Origin: Rhizophagus sp. LPA8_4_AMF
Lineage: Eukaryota > Glomeromycota > Glomeromycetes > Glomerales > Glomeraceae
Direction: 5' to 3'
Length of the DNA stretch: 24,683 nucleotides
Assembly (NCBI GenBank): GCA_021464525.1
Contig: JADRCO010000919.1
Coordinates: forward strand, 1 to 24,683
The stretch's first letter is position 1. Each line of letters starts with the position of its first letter. Positions 1 to 10,848 of the stretch are shown here, piece after piece. The notes under the pieces are model-generated. The model was given only the letters and a program-made list of their open reading frames with translations. It was not told the origin of the DNA and made no database searches. The position numbers and the translations under genes were made by a program.

Positions 1-246
1 ATGTTTGCTTCATATTAAAGAACGGAAATAACTATTATGATAGAAGAAATAACAACATAACGTATTTAACCTATCTATTCAGCTACCAGTAATCTATACA
101 CAAAGTAAAATCCTATAAAAGCGCTATAAATAATGTTTTAATATTATGACCTAGAGTGGCAAACAAAATTAATAAACAGAAGAATACAATAGATGGATAA
201 ACGAAATGAATGGATAAATGAAATGAATAAATAACACCTACTGATT

Positions 247-1650
247 TTAATATCTTGCACTATTATATCCTGATTGACTGCATGTACTACAAGTATATTT
301 TGCGTAGGGCTTCTTTTTGGTAAAAGATTTGTACTGTTTCATTTCTGGATGTCTTTTACGTTATTTTACTAATGGATTTCCAATTTGTTCAGGTTTATTT
401 TCCTTATTATCATCATTTTGAAATTCAACATGTTCTGAAATATCTCAGTTTTGAACTATTCTGGTTTGTATAATTGTCTCTTTATGTTGATTAATAAACT
501 GCCTCAGCCATTCAACCATCTCACCATAATTTTCGTGTTTGACAGCAAGTTGGGCTGCCTGCCGTGCAAGTCCCCATACTTCTCCATACTTGAGCTTTCT
601 TTTTGCTACACAACGTAAAATAGCAGTAACAGTCTTAAGAATGGTTGAAGGATTAGGGGTAAATATCATACTCAAAAAGTGCTGTGTAGCCTCTTGGTTT
701 ACAAAATAACAAACATCTGTTACCACATCTTTGTCTTTTTAATCATCAATATACCAACGCAAAAGTATCATTTAAATCTGAAATCCTGCAACCGTTGAAA
801 TTATCATTACTTGAAAATAGTGATGACAAACAATATCACAAGATATGTTGGACATGCATGAGCATAGATATGAAATAGGATCCACTACGATCACAAAATA
901 TACGTAACTTTTATTTTCAGGTCACATATCCATTATCTTCTATATTTTGCAACCGCTTTCTTTTCCAACTTCAGTAATCATTGACTTTAACAAAATTTGC
1001 CTAGTGTCATATATATCTTCAATAAATCCATCTGTCACATTAACATCTGGATCCTAGATAGAAAAGCTATGAGATCTTGTTAATAATACAAATTAAAAGT
1101 AATCTTTAATTATCTCAACTATGTCCAATCCTACTATGCTTGTATTAAAGAAAAGACATTGTGCCATTTCCATGCATTCAGCGGATAAGATATACAGTGT
1201 CAGATATCTAAACATCGCTTTATTAACATCAAAAAAAATATCATGGCCAACCGATGTAATTCCTATGCAGCTTGACAAGATGCAGTATTCAAAAAAATGA
1301 TTCCATTATCTTTCGATTTCAAGCTGTGTATCGAGGATACTAGCAAGATCACACAAGGTGTTATTAGCTTTTAACTCACGTTTGATAATATTATTATAAC
1401 CTTTAACATGAGAAGTAGTTTAAATTTTCACAGTAAATATTTTTGATGTAAATGCGCAGGCTCGTGCTTGGCAACTAGGATATAAGACTCTCATCAAGTA
1501 ATCTTTTACATTGGGATATTTTTCAATAAGCCTTGACCATCTTTTATTAAATAATTCCTCACACAAACTATTTTAACATGAATAGAAATCACGCATAGAA
1601 CTTTTATATTTATCAGAAAGTTTGGATTTTGTATTGAAAAACCTTTTCTT
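247..1650 (-). pseudogene. Decayed FAR1/MULE-type transposase with SWIM finger
   Basis: Reading the minus strand, one reading frame runs from about 1640 down to the stop at 247-249, broken by eleven in-frame stops (at 361, 445, 739, 772, 922, 940, 1054, 1093, 1306, 1420 and 1573) but with no frameshift that I can find. In order it shows a transposase-like segment (FNKRWSRLIEKYP near 1510-1550, then HVKGYNNIIKREL near 1365-1400), a SWIM finger of CxC...CxH form (CSC at 856-864, CHH at 820-828), an LLRWYID block near 750-770, an ARQAAQLA helix near 550-575, and a C-terminal zinc knuckle whose His and last Cys have become Tyr (CSTCSQSGYNSARY, 250-291). This order fits FAR1/FRS proteins derived from Mutator-like transposases, which are abundant in Rhizophagus. 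The N-terminal DNA-binding part and the start of the DDE domain are missing. It is not functional. Terminal repeats were not found. Confidence 0.72.
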
Positions 1651-1817
1651 TATATAAAAAAACTTTTTTTTTAAGAATATAGTCCAAGTTCTGTCACTTT
1701 TAAAATTCAAATTTAAAGTATTTAACCTTTTTACTTTTTGAAATACAAAAAATTATAAATATATAATTATAAATATACCCTAAAATTAGATAATCAGTTT
1801 TTACTAAAAATTTTTTC

Positions 1818-3611
1818 TTTTTAAATATTTTTTTTTTTACAGCGTATGTTATATTTTATTAGAGTTAATGTAATTTACAACTTGTAATACTGAAAATTAG
1901 CTATCTAATATAATTAAATATAACACCATGCATCATTCTAATGAACTCCATATGGAGTGAGTGCAGGAAAAAGGGACCAAATTGAAATTTTTCTCAAAAA
2001 AAAGTTCTTAAGTAAAATAGATATAGATTTGAACATTTGATTCAGAATATTTGTTATTTTAAAAAAAAATTTGTCAATTTGGTCCCTTTTCTCAGCACTC
2101 ACCCCATATGTATACTGTCAGTGGAATCTTATTCCTGTATGAGTAGAATTGTGAAGACTACAACTCATTTTAGTGGAACTGCTCTATAGTTAAAGAAACT
2201 TGGTGTCCAAGGACCTGCTGCACTGCAAGTTTTATAACCCTCACTGACCCTCCAAAATAATAAAGTATACCGCTAGTTTACATAACCACATTGTCGCCTA
2301 CGTACGAATGGCAGAGTAGGAATTCTAAAAGATAATACAGTAGTTGATTATATGAAATAGGAATTCTTCAGCTGATCGTATGGTAATATAGTTAATTCTT
2401 TCACTATTGTATATGATAGGCATGGCATATCCATCCAAAATAATTGAGTTGGGTATTGCAGATAGAACTCCAATCAAAAATGAATATTCAGGAAACCAAG
2501 AGCTTCACACCTTCCAAATCAAATTATTAAACAAAAATATCACACCTATCCAAGAAAAGTTTATATCAAAAAATAAAACAAAAAAGAAGAAAAAAGAAAA
2601 ATAAAATAATATCTATGTAAAATAAAATGAAAGAAAAAAATAAAACTAAAATAGAAACAGCAACTAAAAAGAATGTAATCTATTTGTCTTTATCCTTCTT
2701 CTGTTATAGTGTAAAGAACTATCCAAATATGAGGCACAAATCCATCCAGTTATCAACTTTAAAGGTATTAATGAATAAAGTCCCACCTGAATATAAATAG
2801 ATCTATAGCCAATCGATAGACCAATAAGAGTTAAATTCCAAAAAAAAGTATAGGCCATACACGTCACGTGATAATTGTTGTTGGTGATTTCGTACATAAA
2901 AATTTTCTTTGTTCGCAATAACACATGCCAAAAAATGCATCCAGGTTGAAATTAGAAGGAGACTTAGTTTGTGATATAATACAGCTTTTCAAATAAGGCC
3001 AACTAAGTAAATAAACCCTTTTGAAAAAGGGGCTGGGAAAGAAAAATGAAAAGGGAGAGAAAAAGGTGGTAAAGACAAAAAAATATCCAAAAATCTTTCA
3101 AAGTCAATAACCGCACATTTAAAGAAGGTTGTTCGTAGGTGTGCTAGTCCACTATTAGCTTTATCTAACCATTCAACTAAAAGGTGATAACGTATAGGAC
3201 CATTAGTATAGTCATAAGTAGTATTTAAGAACTGAAGAAAGTTCTCGTTTTACAGGGCTTCTTGAACTCTTTTTATAATATTTCGTTATATCCAGAAAAC
3301 TGCTTAAACTTGACAAACACAGTACTTCATAATATATCTGCTTAGAATAACTTCTTATTGCTATAGGTTACTTGCAAACCCAGAATAAAATCTAATAGTC
3401 AGTCTACTAAGGCCTACTGAGAATAAAAATCCCAAAAAAAACTATTTAAAAAAAATAAAACAATAAAGAACAGTGTATATTAAAAGCTTAAAGTGTATTT
3501 ATTATAAAGAAAATAAAGAAAAATAAAGAAAAATAAAATTATTTAACGAAAAAATATTAGTAAAAAAATGGTCATAAACACAACCGGAAAGAGTTCTTTT
3601 TTTTAAATATT
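1818..3611 (-). mobile_element. Retroposon family R, copy 1, with 12-bp TSD
   Basis: Sequence from 1830 to 3599 aligns by eye with 13432-15296. It starts on the plus strand with a T-run followed by an ACAGC-like end, and stops after CGGAAAGAGTT. The segment is flanked by TTTTTAAATATT at 1818-1829 and again at 3600-3611, a 12-bp target-site duplication exactly where homology to copy 2 ends. The T-run beside one duplication reads as a poly-A tail, so the element's sense strand is the minus strand. Removing the nested MITE (1951-2106) leaves 1,614 bp, the same as copy 2 after its insert and duplication are removed. Neither copy keeps an open frame longer than about 90 codons, and frames open in one copy are broken in the other, so this is a non-autonomous or dead retroposon. 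The small open frames at 2407-2604 and 2664-2924 lie inside it and are not supported as genes. Confidence 0.75.
1951..2108. mobile_element. MITE family A inserted in retroposon copy 1
   Basis: About 156 bp absent from the matching place in retroposon copy 2. The ends are inverted repeats: GAGTGAGTGCAGGAAAAAGG on the left, and a right end that reads GGTGAGTGCTGAGAAAAGGG on the other strand, both continuing into GACCAAATTGA. The element is bounded by TA, and the palindrome CATATG lies at both junctions. A TA duplication would fit a Tc1/mariner-derived MITE, but no transposase is present. A shorter relative lies at 16773-16857. Confidence 0.7.
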
Positions 3612-3655
3612 CTTTAATAATATACATAAATATTAATTTATATTTTCTATTTTTA

Positions 3656-4330
3656 GTTATCTTTCTTCATTTATCTTTACCTTCTCTTCTTTTTCATTCT
3701 TCTCTTTCTCTTTATTAACCTGTTTTTCAATATCAGTATTGTACTTATTATTATCTGGTTGTGATTCAATAATGTCATTTTTAAGACAACCTTTAAGTTT
3801 AGTATAAGGCTAACAAAGATGCCAATTTTTATTTTGTAATAATCATTATTTTTAACAATTCTCTTGCAAGTTTTGCTATTTAATGTTTTCCTTAATCTAT
3901 TGATAAAATCCTGTAAAAGTTGACATAACTATAAATTTAACATTTAGAAATAGTTCTTATTCATTTTGATGTTTTTTTCAAATAATATTATATAATAATT
4001 TGAATAAGCTTCTTTCAAGATTTATACTATAAGTTATAAGTCTAAACAGTATAAATTTAAGTTAGTATTCTATAATAATTTAAATATATATATATACTAT
4101 TTCTTTTTTTTTCTTCTTAGATTTCAAATAAGAACTCTTGCTATGGCCAAACTTACCACAATTTGAGCATTTGAAACTTGAAAGGTATTGGTAATATAGG
4201 AGAATTTCCTTCTATATATATTTGAATTAAGGCTAGCATTACTATAAAAAATTTCACAATCATGTGATTGTGGAAAATATTCATCATTAGCATTACATCT
4301 GGCTATATTTTCACTGTTTATATTTAGGCA
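3656..4330 (-). pseudogene. Remnant of CCHC zinc-knuckle protein, retroelement-like
   Basis: Two coding-like stretches on the minus strand. The first, near 4115-4315, reads with one frame change into FKCSNCGKFGHSKSSY, a CX2CX4HX4C zinc knuckle whose last Cys is Tyr, followed by a lysine-rich tail and a stop. The second, about 3656-3830, reads ESQPDNNKYNTDIEKQVNKE and then a Lys/Glu-rich end. An in-frame stop lies just upstream of it. Zinc knuckles of this form are found in retrotransposon Gag proteins and in FAR1-like transposases. I cannot tell which family this is, or whether the two pieces belong to one gene. Confidence 0.35.
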
Positions 4331-4569
4331 ATTCCAAACTAATAATTAGTTTAATGTCCTTTTTGGCACAAAAATTTGAGGGGATGAGGGAGAAGGAATA
4401 ATTTAAACAAATATTTTAAACATATTAAAAATCTTGGAAATATTTAAAATCAGAAATACTCAGAACCACCAAATTTTAGAAAGGAGAGGGGGTGCTTTAA
4501 ATATATGTGAACATATGTGTTTAAATTACCTTTGAAATTTTTAAAATAGAGGAAGTGGAAGGACGTTAA

Positions 4570-4925
4570 ACTAAAAATTAATTTGGAGCGGCCTTATCTG
4601 AGCGGGACTTTTAAGTAGTCGAATACTTATTCGCCACATGTTATTTGTCACTGGTCATTTCACGTGTTAGCGCATAACTCCGTAATGCGGGCCAAAATAT
4701 CACGTGACCGTAAAAATTTTTATGGCGATGAACGATGATTTTTTGTGATCACAGAATTTCATAATGCCGGCTGACACTGAATTTTGGCCAGAATTTACAA
4801 ATCGTAATGGTGGCTAACCTTGCATAATTCTGGTCAATTTCATATAATTTACTTTTATCACACTGTACATATCACGTGATAGTAAGTCACGTTTCTAACA
4901 CTTCGGACACTTCGGACTGTATTAA
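4570..4925. other. GC-richer island with CACGTG palindromes
   Basis: This block stands out from the very AT-rich flanks. It has no open frame of note but carries CACGTG three times (4661, 4701, 4873). Two of these are the longer palindrome TCACGTGA (4700-4707 and 4872-4879). A tandem 9-mer, ACTTCGGAC, lies at 4900-4917. The 15-mer GTCACTGGTCATTTC near 4648-4662 recurs near 24641 at the other end of the window. It may be a fragment of a dispersed repeat or a cluster of bHLH/bZIP sites. From this window alone I cannot decide which. Confidence 0.4.
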
Positions 4926-5189
4926 GTTTATGACATGTTTATCGCACAACGATTTTGCATAAACCAAAAAGTTTATTATTATTAAAATTAAACGTTAAAA
5001 ATTATAATATAAAAAGCAAATAAGTAAAAAACAAGCTAGACGTATAATATAATACAAAGAAAAAGAAAAGGTTATGTCAGAGTGTGATTGATTGTACAAA
5101 AAAAAAACTTTATAATAAATAAAAAGAATTCTCTTAATAAACCCATCTAAAAAAAGTATAAAATCCTATCAGGAAAACAAATTATTTTT

Positions 5190-5258
5190 TTTACATATAT
5201 ATATTGCTATATATATATATGTTTATATTTATATTTATATTTATTTATATTTATATTC
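5190..5258. repeat. AT microsatellite, TATA and TTTATA repeats
   Basis: A short run of alternating TA is followed by about six units close to TTTATA, 55 bp downstream of the wc-1 stop codon on the plus-strand map. It is simple sequence in the 3' flank of wc-1. Confidence 0.8.
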
Positions 5259-5312
5259 AACGCTTTAATTTTTTTTTTTTTTTACTGTCCCAAGATATCT
5301 AGAAATTTTTTT

Positions 5313-8300
5313 TTACACCATGTTAGGCTTGATTTTTGGTGAAACAGATGAGGATGGTGGTCCACCACCTTGAGCATTCATTTGCTTTGCATAACCTATA
5401 GTTTTGAGATAGGTAAGAAGTAAAATAAAGTTAACATAAGTACTTCTATTTTTTTGGTTTTTTTTAGAAAGAATAAGGTGAGATAATCATCAAACATGAT
5501 TGTTTTCTCGCAGATGCCATTTGAATTATTAAAATTCTTTTTACAATAATACTTTTTGCATCTGCTTCTTATCCACTCCGGAAATTTAAGAGTGATGATA
5601 GATGATTACAAATTTACGTACGTAAACCACAAGCGTTACATAAAGTTTTTGGACCATCGGGCCCTTTCCGCCATTCGGGCGAGTCTTTTCGTTGACAATG
5701 ATGACATACCTTGTTTGAGGAAGGTGCACTTCGCTTCTTCTATTAAAGAAGAAAAAATAATAATAAATATATAAGGGTATAATAAAATAAATACGAATTA
5801 AATCAATAAAATGACACATTACCCTTTTCTTCTTTGAATGTTTAATAGATTCTAATTCTTCTCGTAATTTCTTATTCGTTAGTCTCATTTGATGTAATTC
5901 ATATTGCCAACTCGTACTCCTTGTTGTATCCAATTCTTCAAAAATATTATCAGTAGGTTGATGCTCAACTGAAATATTTCTTAAATGTATAGATGGTGTT
6001 GGTGTGGAACCTCCAGATGAAGCTCCATCAGGAGAACATGATGATGATGTGGGTGAAGATTGAACAGGCGATAATGAAGTAGAACGTCGTCTTGAAGGTT
6101 CAGATGCAACCTCTTTTGTTTGACAAATAACGAATGATGGTTTTTGATCTGTTTGAACACAGTCTCCTGGATAAAAAGTTGTTATAACTTCCATATATTG
6201 TCCATTCTTTTTTAGAATGTGGTGTTTTAAGCTATGAGTATTTCCATCTTTTGCAGATGTCAAACTTCTCGTTATATCAGTTGTACGGTCAGATCTAACA
6301 TAATGATATATTGAAGTTCCTACTAATTCTTCTGAAGTATAATTCACTAAATTTTGACATGCTGAAGATGCATATAAAAATAATCCATCTACTGATAATT
6401 TTGTCCAGAATTCTTGATCTGTTATTCCTCCAATTGTTTGGAGAACTTTCCATTGTAATTTATAAACAGGTCTTTCACGAGCTGAAAGTATCACACATTT
6501 TCTTCCTTTTCCTTGTTCTAAATGTAACTTTCCATGTGCTTCAAACCACATATATCCTGAATGTTTACGTCTAATACGATAAACGAGGTTTACCGCTTCT
6601 ACACCATTTGATGACTCTTTTAATTCTCTCATAACTGGCACAATATCACTTGGATGACATATTGATGAAAGACCACTTGCTAATAATTCTTCTACATCAT
6701 ATTCTAATATTCTCTTACAACTTGGTGAACAATAAAGAAATATTCCCTTTAATGAAAGGACATGAATGAAATCATCTGAATGCTCTAATAACATTTTGTA
6801 CCACAGCCTTTTGCTAACTTCAGTATCAGCATTTCCTCCAATTAAATCAAATACTTCAAGTGATGCAGGAAATGGCATGGCACTATTTAAGTCTCGAATA
6901 TATTCTTCAACATTAGATTCACCTATATAACCAACACTCGGAGGAATATACTGAGATAAGTTCATTAAAGAATAATTCACGACGTAAGTGCCGTCCTTCA
7001 TTTTCTCCAATATAGCGTTTGGTTGATCGACCAAGTCCTTCATGTTAAATATTATATTGTTGAAAATGTTAATACATTTGAAGAAATCATTACAGCAAAT
7101 AAGGCCACACCACCACATTGATTAATTGATTAGAACCTTATTAATAATAACTTACGCCAAACGGAGAACAAATAAAATATGTATATATAATTTTTTTTTT
7201 TGTAAATAAATAAGTAATATAGTTTACCATTTAAAAATCATATGACAATCTTTAATGATTTTTGTTTTCATAATTATTAAATTAACTAAAATAGCAATAA
7301 TTATACTAAATTTAAAGAGGTATTACATATGTATTAGAATATTAACATTATAAGAATGACTATATAAAAAGTAATAGTTTCATTTATCCATAATAAAATA
7401 TTACAAAATTGGTGTGGCCAAATTAAAACATGATTAATTAATCGTCAAGATATTCACGTACCACTTGAAAGCCAACAAAATAGGCAATCTCGTCACTATC
7501 CCATGTTATTGGGATAACGGTTACTAAATTGATAAAAGGCTAACAAACACAAAATATGTTAAGTAAAGTCATATATTAAAAGAAATAAGAAAAATGAAAA
7601 ATGTATCTAAAATTAATTACCTGGCCGCCTTTCCTATAATTAATAATGGATGCTTGACATTCTTTTCCGGCTATCATGTGACTCTTTATATGATAAACTG
7701 CGTTGTTGTCGGTATAACGACGACGCGAACCAAGAGCCACATGTCCATCTGGAGCTTGCAAAAATCTGCAATTTCGCCCAATAATTTCCGAATTAGAATA
7801 CCCGGTCAGCTTTTCGAACGTATGACTGGCATATACGATTGGAAAATCATATTCACGAGCATCGACTGAAAAAATGATAATTATGACTTAATAAACCAAA
7901 AATAAGAGAAATTACGCGCTTGGGTAAATTAAAAATCTTTGTGTACCAACTAAAAACGAACAGCTCATATCAACAGGTCCGATATTTATCTGAGGATTTG
8001 GTCTATTTATTTGAAATCATAAATTATATGTTAGGTTATTTATAAATAAATCATATTACCTAAAAAAAAAGAAACCTTGCAGCAACACGAGCCTAGTAAA
8101 TGTACCATTAATATTGAATAAGTACATAAAATAAATAAAAATAAATCTTTTTTAGTTTAATTATTATAACATACCAAAACACCAAGCATATCAAATCCCG
8201 TACTAGAATATAATCCTGGGAAGTTAGTTGTTACAGCTCCTATTCCATAAAGTGATAAGTAAAATGAGATTGATAAGCTGATAAAAAAAAATCACACTAT

Positions 8301-8782
8301 TTAAATTTACCAACCTGTTACGGGAGGTGGTCGAATTGGACCTAAAACTGGGGGAATTATAGGTAAATTTGTAGAACTCGTTGAACCATTTGATCCACTG
8401 CCAGATCCAATGTTTCCCACATTACTTCTCATTACATTACTCAAATTGAATAACGGATCCATAGAAGAAGGAATGTTACTTATATGGTAAGGCGAAGGTT
8501 CAGTTGATTGCTGTTTAATCAATTGGGTATCATCCTGATTTGCAGCAACCGGTGTAGTTCCTCTTTTTAGAGTAATTTCAGGTCAAATAAATAATGTTTA
8601 CTAACAAAAAAGAAAATCAGAAAAGAAAAGATTCTTGATACTTACAATGCACTATTAGCAAAAGTTGGATTATATGGAAATGTAACAGAAGCAGTACTTA
8701 AGTAATCTCCTGTCTCCTGTTGTGTTGAGTTTTCAGTGTTGCCTAGAAGATTATCCAAATATTCAGAATCCTGATAAGACAT
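5313..8782 (-). CDS. wc-1: White collar 1 blue-light photoreceptor and transcription factor
   Basis: I reconstruct ten exons: 8782-8646, 8562-8315, 8239-8175, 8092-8076, 8002-7947, 7865-7621, 7539-7462, 7037-5823, 5739-5622 and 5395-5313. They sum to 2,262 nt, in frame, giving 753 aa and a TAA stop. Every junction is GT-AG. Domain order: Gly/Ser/Thr-rich N-terminus; LOV domain (about 170-282) with the flavin-binding motif GRNCRFLQ (Cys207); two further PAS domains (about 355-475 and 485-592); Ser-rich linker; short basic helix (670-690); GATA zinc finger CX2CX18CX2C (Cys699, 702, 721, 724) with [19 protein letters not shown]. In fungi WC-1 binds FAD, senses blue light and, with WC-2, activates transcription in the nucleus. 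The start is the first ATG of exon 1, just after an AT-rich leader. The least certain junctions are the acceptor at 8563 (AAAAAG, poor pyrimidine tract) and the 8240-8314 intron (GTTGGT donor). Confidence 0.9.
7038..7461 (-). other. Long 424-bp intron inside wc-1, after the LOV domain
   Basis: The donor GTACGT follows GFQV at the end of the LOV domain, and the acceptor ATGAAG precedes DLVDQPNAI. Joining the two restores the conserved GFQV-DLVDQP stretch of white-collar proteins. The intron is five to six times longer than most other introns of this gene and very AT-rich. An open reading frame that continues upstream of exon 8 to 7118 is intronic and should not be taken as the protein start. 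Confidence 0.85.
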
Positions 8783-8830
8783 TATTTATAGCAATAAAGT
8801 CGACTAAAGTCGATCAAGTTGGCAAATATA
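8783..8830 (-). promoter_or_regulatory. Possible light-response-type GATC/GTCGA repeats upstream of wc-1
   Basis: Just upstream of the wc-1 ATG the plus strand holds a direct repeat AAAGTCGA at 8796-8803 and 8806-8813, followed by TC. On the gene strand this reads TTGATCGAC, a 3-bp spacer, then GTCGAC. White-collar complexes bind closely spaced GATC/CGAT-type elements, so autoregulation is conceivable. The site is only 14-35 bp from the ATG, so it may instead lie in the leader. Confidence 0.25.
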
Positions 8831-10310
8831 TAATATTTATTATTTTATTTTATTTTTATTTTGGTCGGTAGGTTGATATATCTTTGAACACAAAAATAAA
8901 ATATTTCAATGATATATTACAAGACGCACGTGCAAAATACAAAGATGGGTATATAATAGAAAACGAGTGAAGAATAATAAAAAACCAAAACGAGTTGGTA
9001 GAGTTGGTAAGATAATAAAAAAAAAAAATTTTTTTTTTAAAGAGTGAGAAAAAAAAAAGAACACGAGACACAGACAAATGAATGGGAATAAAATAACAAA
9101 AATCACATGTGTAACAAAAGTTTATTTGTTGTTGGAATAATAAAAATCTACAACTTTTTGATATTGCCTGATTATTATCCTGTTAGTGTGTTAAATCATA
9201 TACAAATAAGGTTACGTCGAATTATTTATATTTATTCAGCCATATTTCCTTTTGTTGAACCAAAAATTTGTTTTTGGTTGGTAAAATTTTTTTTAAGGTT
9301 TTTTTTTTATATCTTGTATTTAAAGTAAAAAAATGCGTGGCTCTCTGACATGACATATGTACCCCTATCTTCTATTATTAATTGCATATCAAGTAGAATT
9401 TAAACCTTATGTATAAACCATTCCGAAGAATAATTTGCCTTTCAATCAGATTATAAGGAACAGGAAACTTGTAAGTCAACTGGAAATGTTTAGTTAATAC
9501 CTAAATTTCGCTGCGGTTATTCAGAATACGAAAATTGGAAAATTAAAACCATTCAATCGCCCGAAAATTTTCTTTTAAAAAAAGTTCATTATTTCTAAAC
9601 GTCATTTTTTTATCATAATAATTATAATACCTTTAATTATTAAAATAATGCGACTTAATGATTAAATATTTTATCATTATCATAGGTTTATATTTAGATT
9701 CACATTTCTTCGGAGATTCTGAAATTTCTAAATATCGAGTGTTGGGTCCTTTATCTTGGAAATTCCGGCAAAATTTTTGATTTAATAATACGGTCCTGAG
9801 GAAAAAAACTTGTTTATTGTTGATCAATATAAATATGAACACTAAAAAACACATTCATTTATTATTACATAATGTGTGATCATAATTACCTAATCGAGAA
9901 AATTCTTTTTAAGGCAATCATTCGAAACATCCGTTACATCGCATTCAATAAACTAGTTGATAAAATGAAATCGTTGGTATCTTTTTATCTTTGAATCTTG
10001 ACTTGAATTATCATCTAACTTGTTCGTTTTTGATTTAAAGTTACCATAATCGGATAATAAAAATTTCATGTGGCGAAATAGTTTGTTACTTTTAAACATT
10101 TTCGAACTTTTTAATCATTAGAAAAATCGTTACTTAGAAATGAACTGTCAGTTTTCCATATTATTATTTTCGTAATTCCATTTAAAGAAAGATATTCCCC
10201 CAATCTTATCCCTTAAATAAAGACCCTTACAGTTTATAACTAGAATGGAAATGATTGCATATCCCACTTTTCTTATTTTAACTTAAATATTCCAGCAGAT
10301 CTTTAGTTGT

Positions 10311-10405
10311 TAGGGTGTGTAACCGTTTTGATGATCATTACCTATAGGTTATCCTACAGGGATCGACTAACCTATAGGTATTAATTAAAATGGTAGATTA
10401 ACCCA
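10311..10405. repeat. Short hairpin element with two ACCTATAGGT palindromes
   Basis: The perfect palindrome ACCTATAGGT occurs at 10340-10349 and 10370-10379. Outside these, the flanks are imperfect inverted repeats (GGGTGTGTAACCGTTTT on the left, GGGTTAATCTACCATTTT on the reverse of the right), making a stem-like unit of about 95 bp. It may be a very small MITE or a structured regulatory element about 445 bp upstream of EFM4. Confidence 0.45.
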
Positions 10406-10848
10406 TTTCTTTGCTTCGCTAACACTGAAGAGATGATTTTTATCGATGATCAGAGTTTGATAGTGGCATTGAAACATTTACTAAGATGATTATGTAATAT
10501 CTTAGATAAATATTAGCCTCGATTATATTGATATATAAACTCCGTTATTCTATATGTTTAGATTAAAATTAAAAAGACAATCCCGAGAACAATTAATATA
10601 TCGTACATTATATTAAATAATAAAAAAAACTCAATCCTTATTTGGTATAAATAACAAAGAGAAATATTTGGATATTTTTCATTCGTTTAGGGTTTTAAAA
10701 CATTATGCTTAATTTGTCGAGTTTTTTTGTTCAATAATAAGAGAATAGTATACTGTAATTGGATAGATTTATAATTATTTTAGTTTTGTCATATGACTAC
10801 AATATGATAATCCCGATCATCGAATACTTTTTAAGAAAATTTTTTTTC

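Larger units (their letters stand above)
8783..10848. other. Divergent intergenic region between wc-1 and EFM4
   Basis: About 2 kb with no supported gene. It must hold both promoters, since the two flanking genes point away from each other. Visible items are a perfect A-run/T-run palindrome near 9018-9040, homopolymer runs around 9290-9310, and the hairpin at 10311-10405. The short open frames here (for example 9107-9328 and 9633-9854) have strongly biased, low-complexity translations and look like chance. Confidence 0.6.

Noticed and set aside
2407-2924. Open frames of 65 and 86 codons
   Set aside because: They lie inside retroposon copy 1, and the matching positions of copy 2 contain stops and shifts. 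The translations have no recognisable domain.
5556-5774. Plus-strand frame of 72 codons
   Set aside because: It is antisense to the GATA zinc-finger exon and last intron of wc-1.
7066-7118. Start of wc-1 at the ATG at 7118
   Set aside because: That stretch is intronic. The LOV domain and N-terminus are encoded further upstream and join in frame at 7037.
7594-7869. Plus-strand frame of 91 codons
   Set aside because: It is the antisense shadow of the LOV exon of wc-1.
8278-8310. Alternative 33-bp intron in wc-1 giving a longer exon 3
   Set aside because: It keeps frame and has a better donor (GTAAAT), but 33 bp is too short beside introns of 73-83 bp. The 75-bp alternative (8240-8314) also keeps frame.
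8856-9106. Two overlapping Phe-rich minus-strand frames
   Set aside because: They arise from A/T runs, have no domain, and show low-complexity translation.
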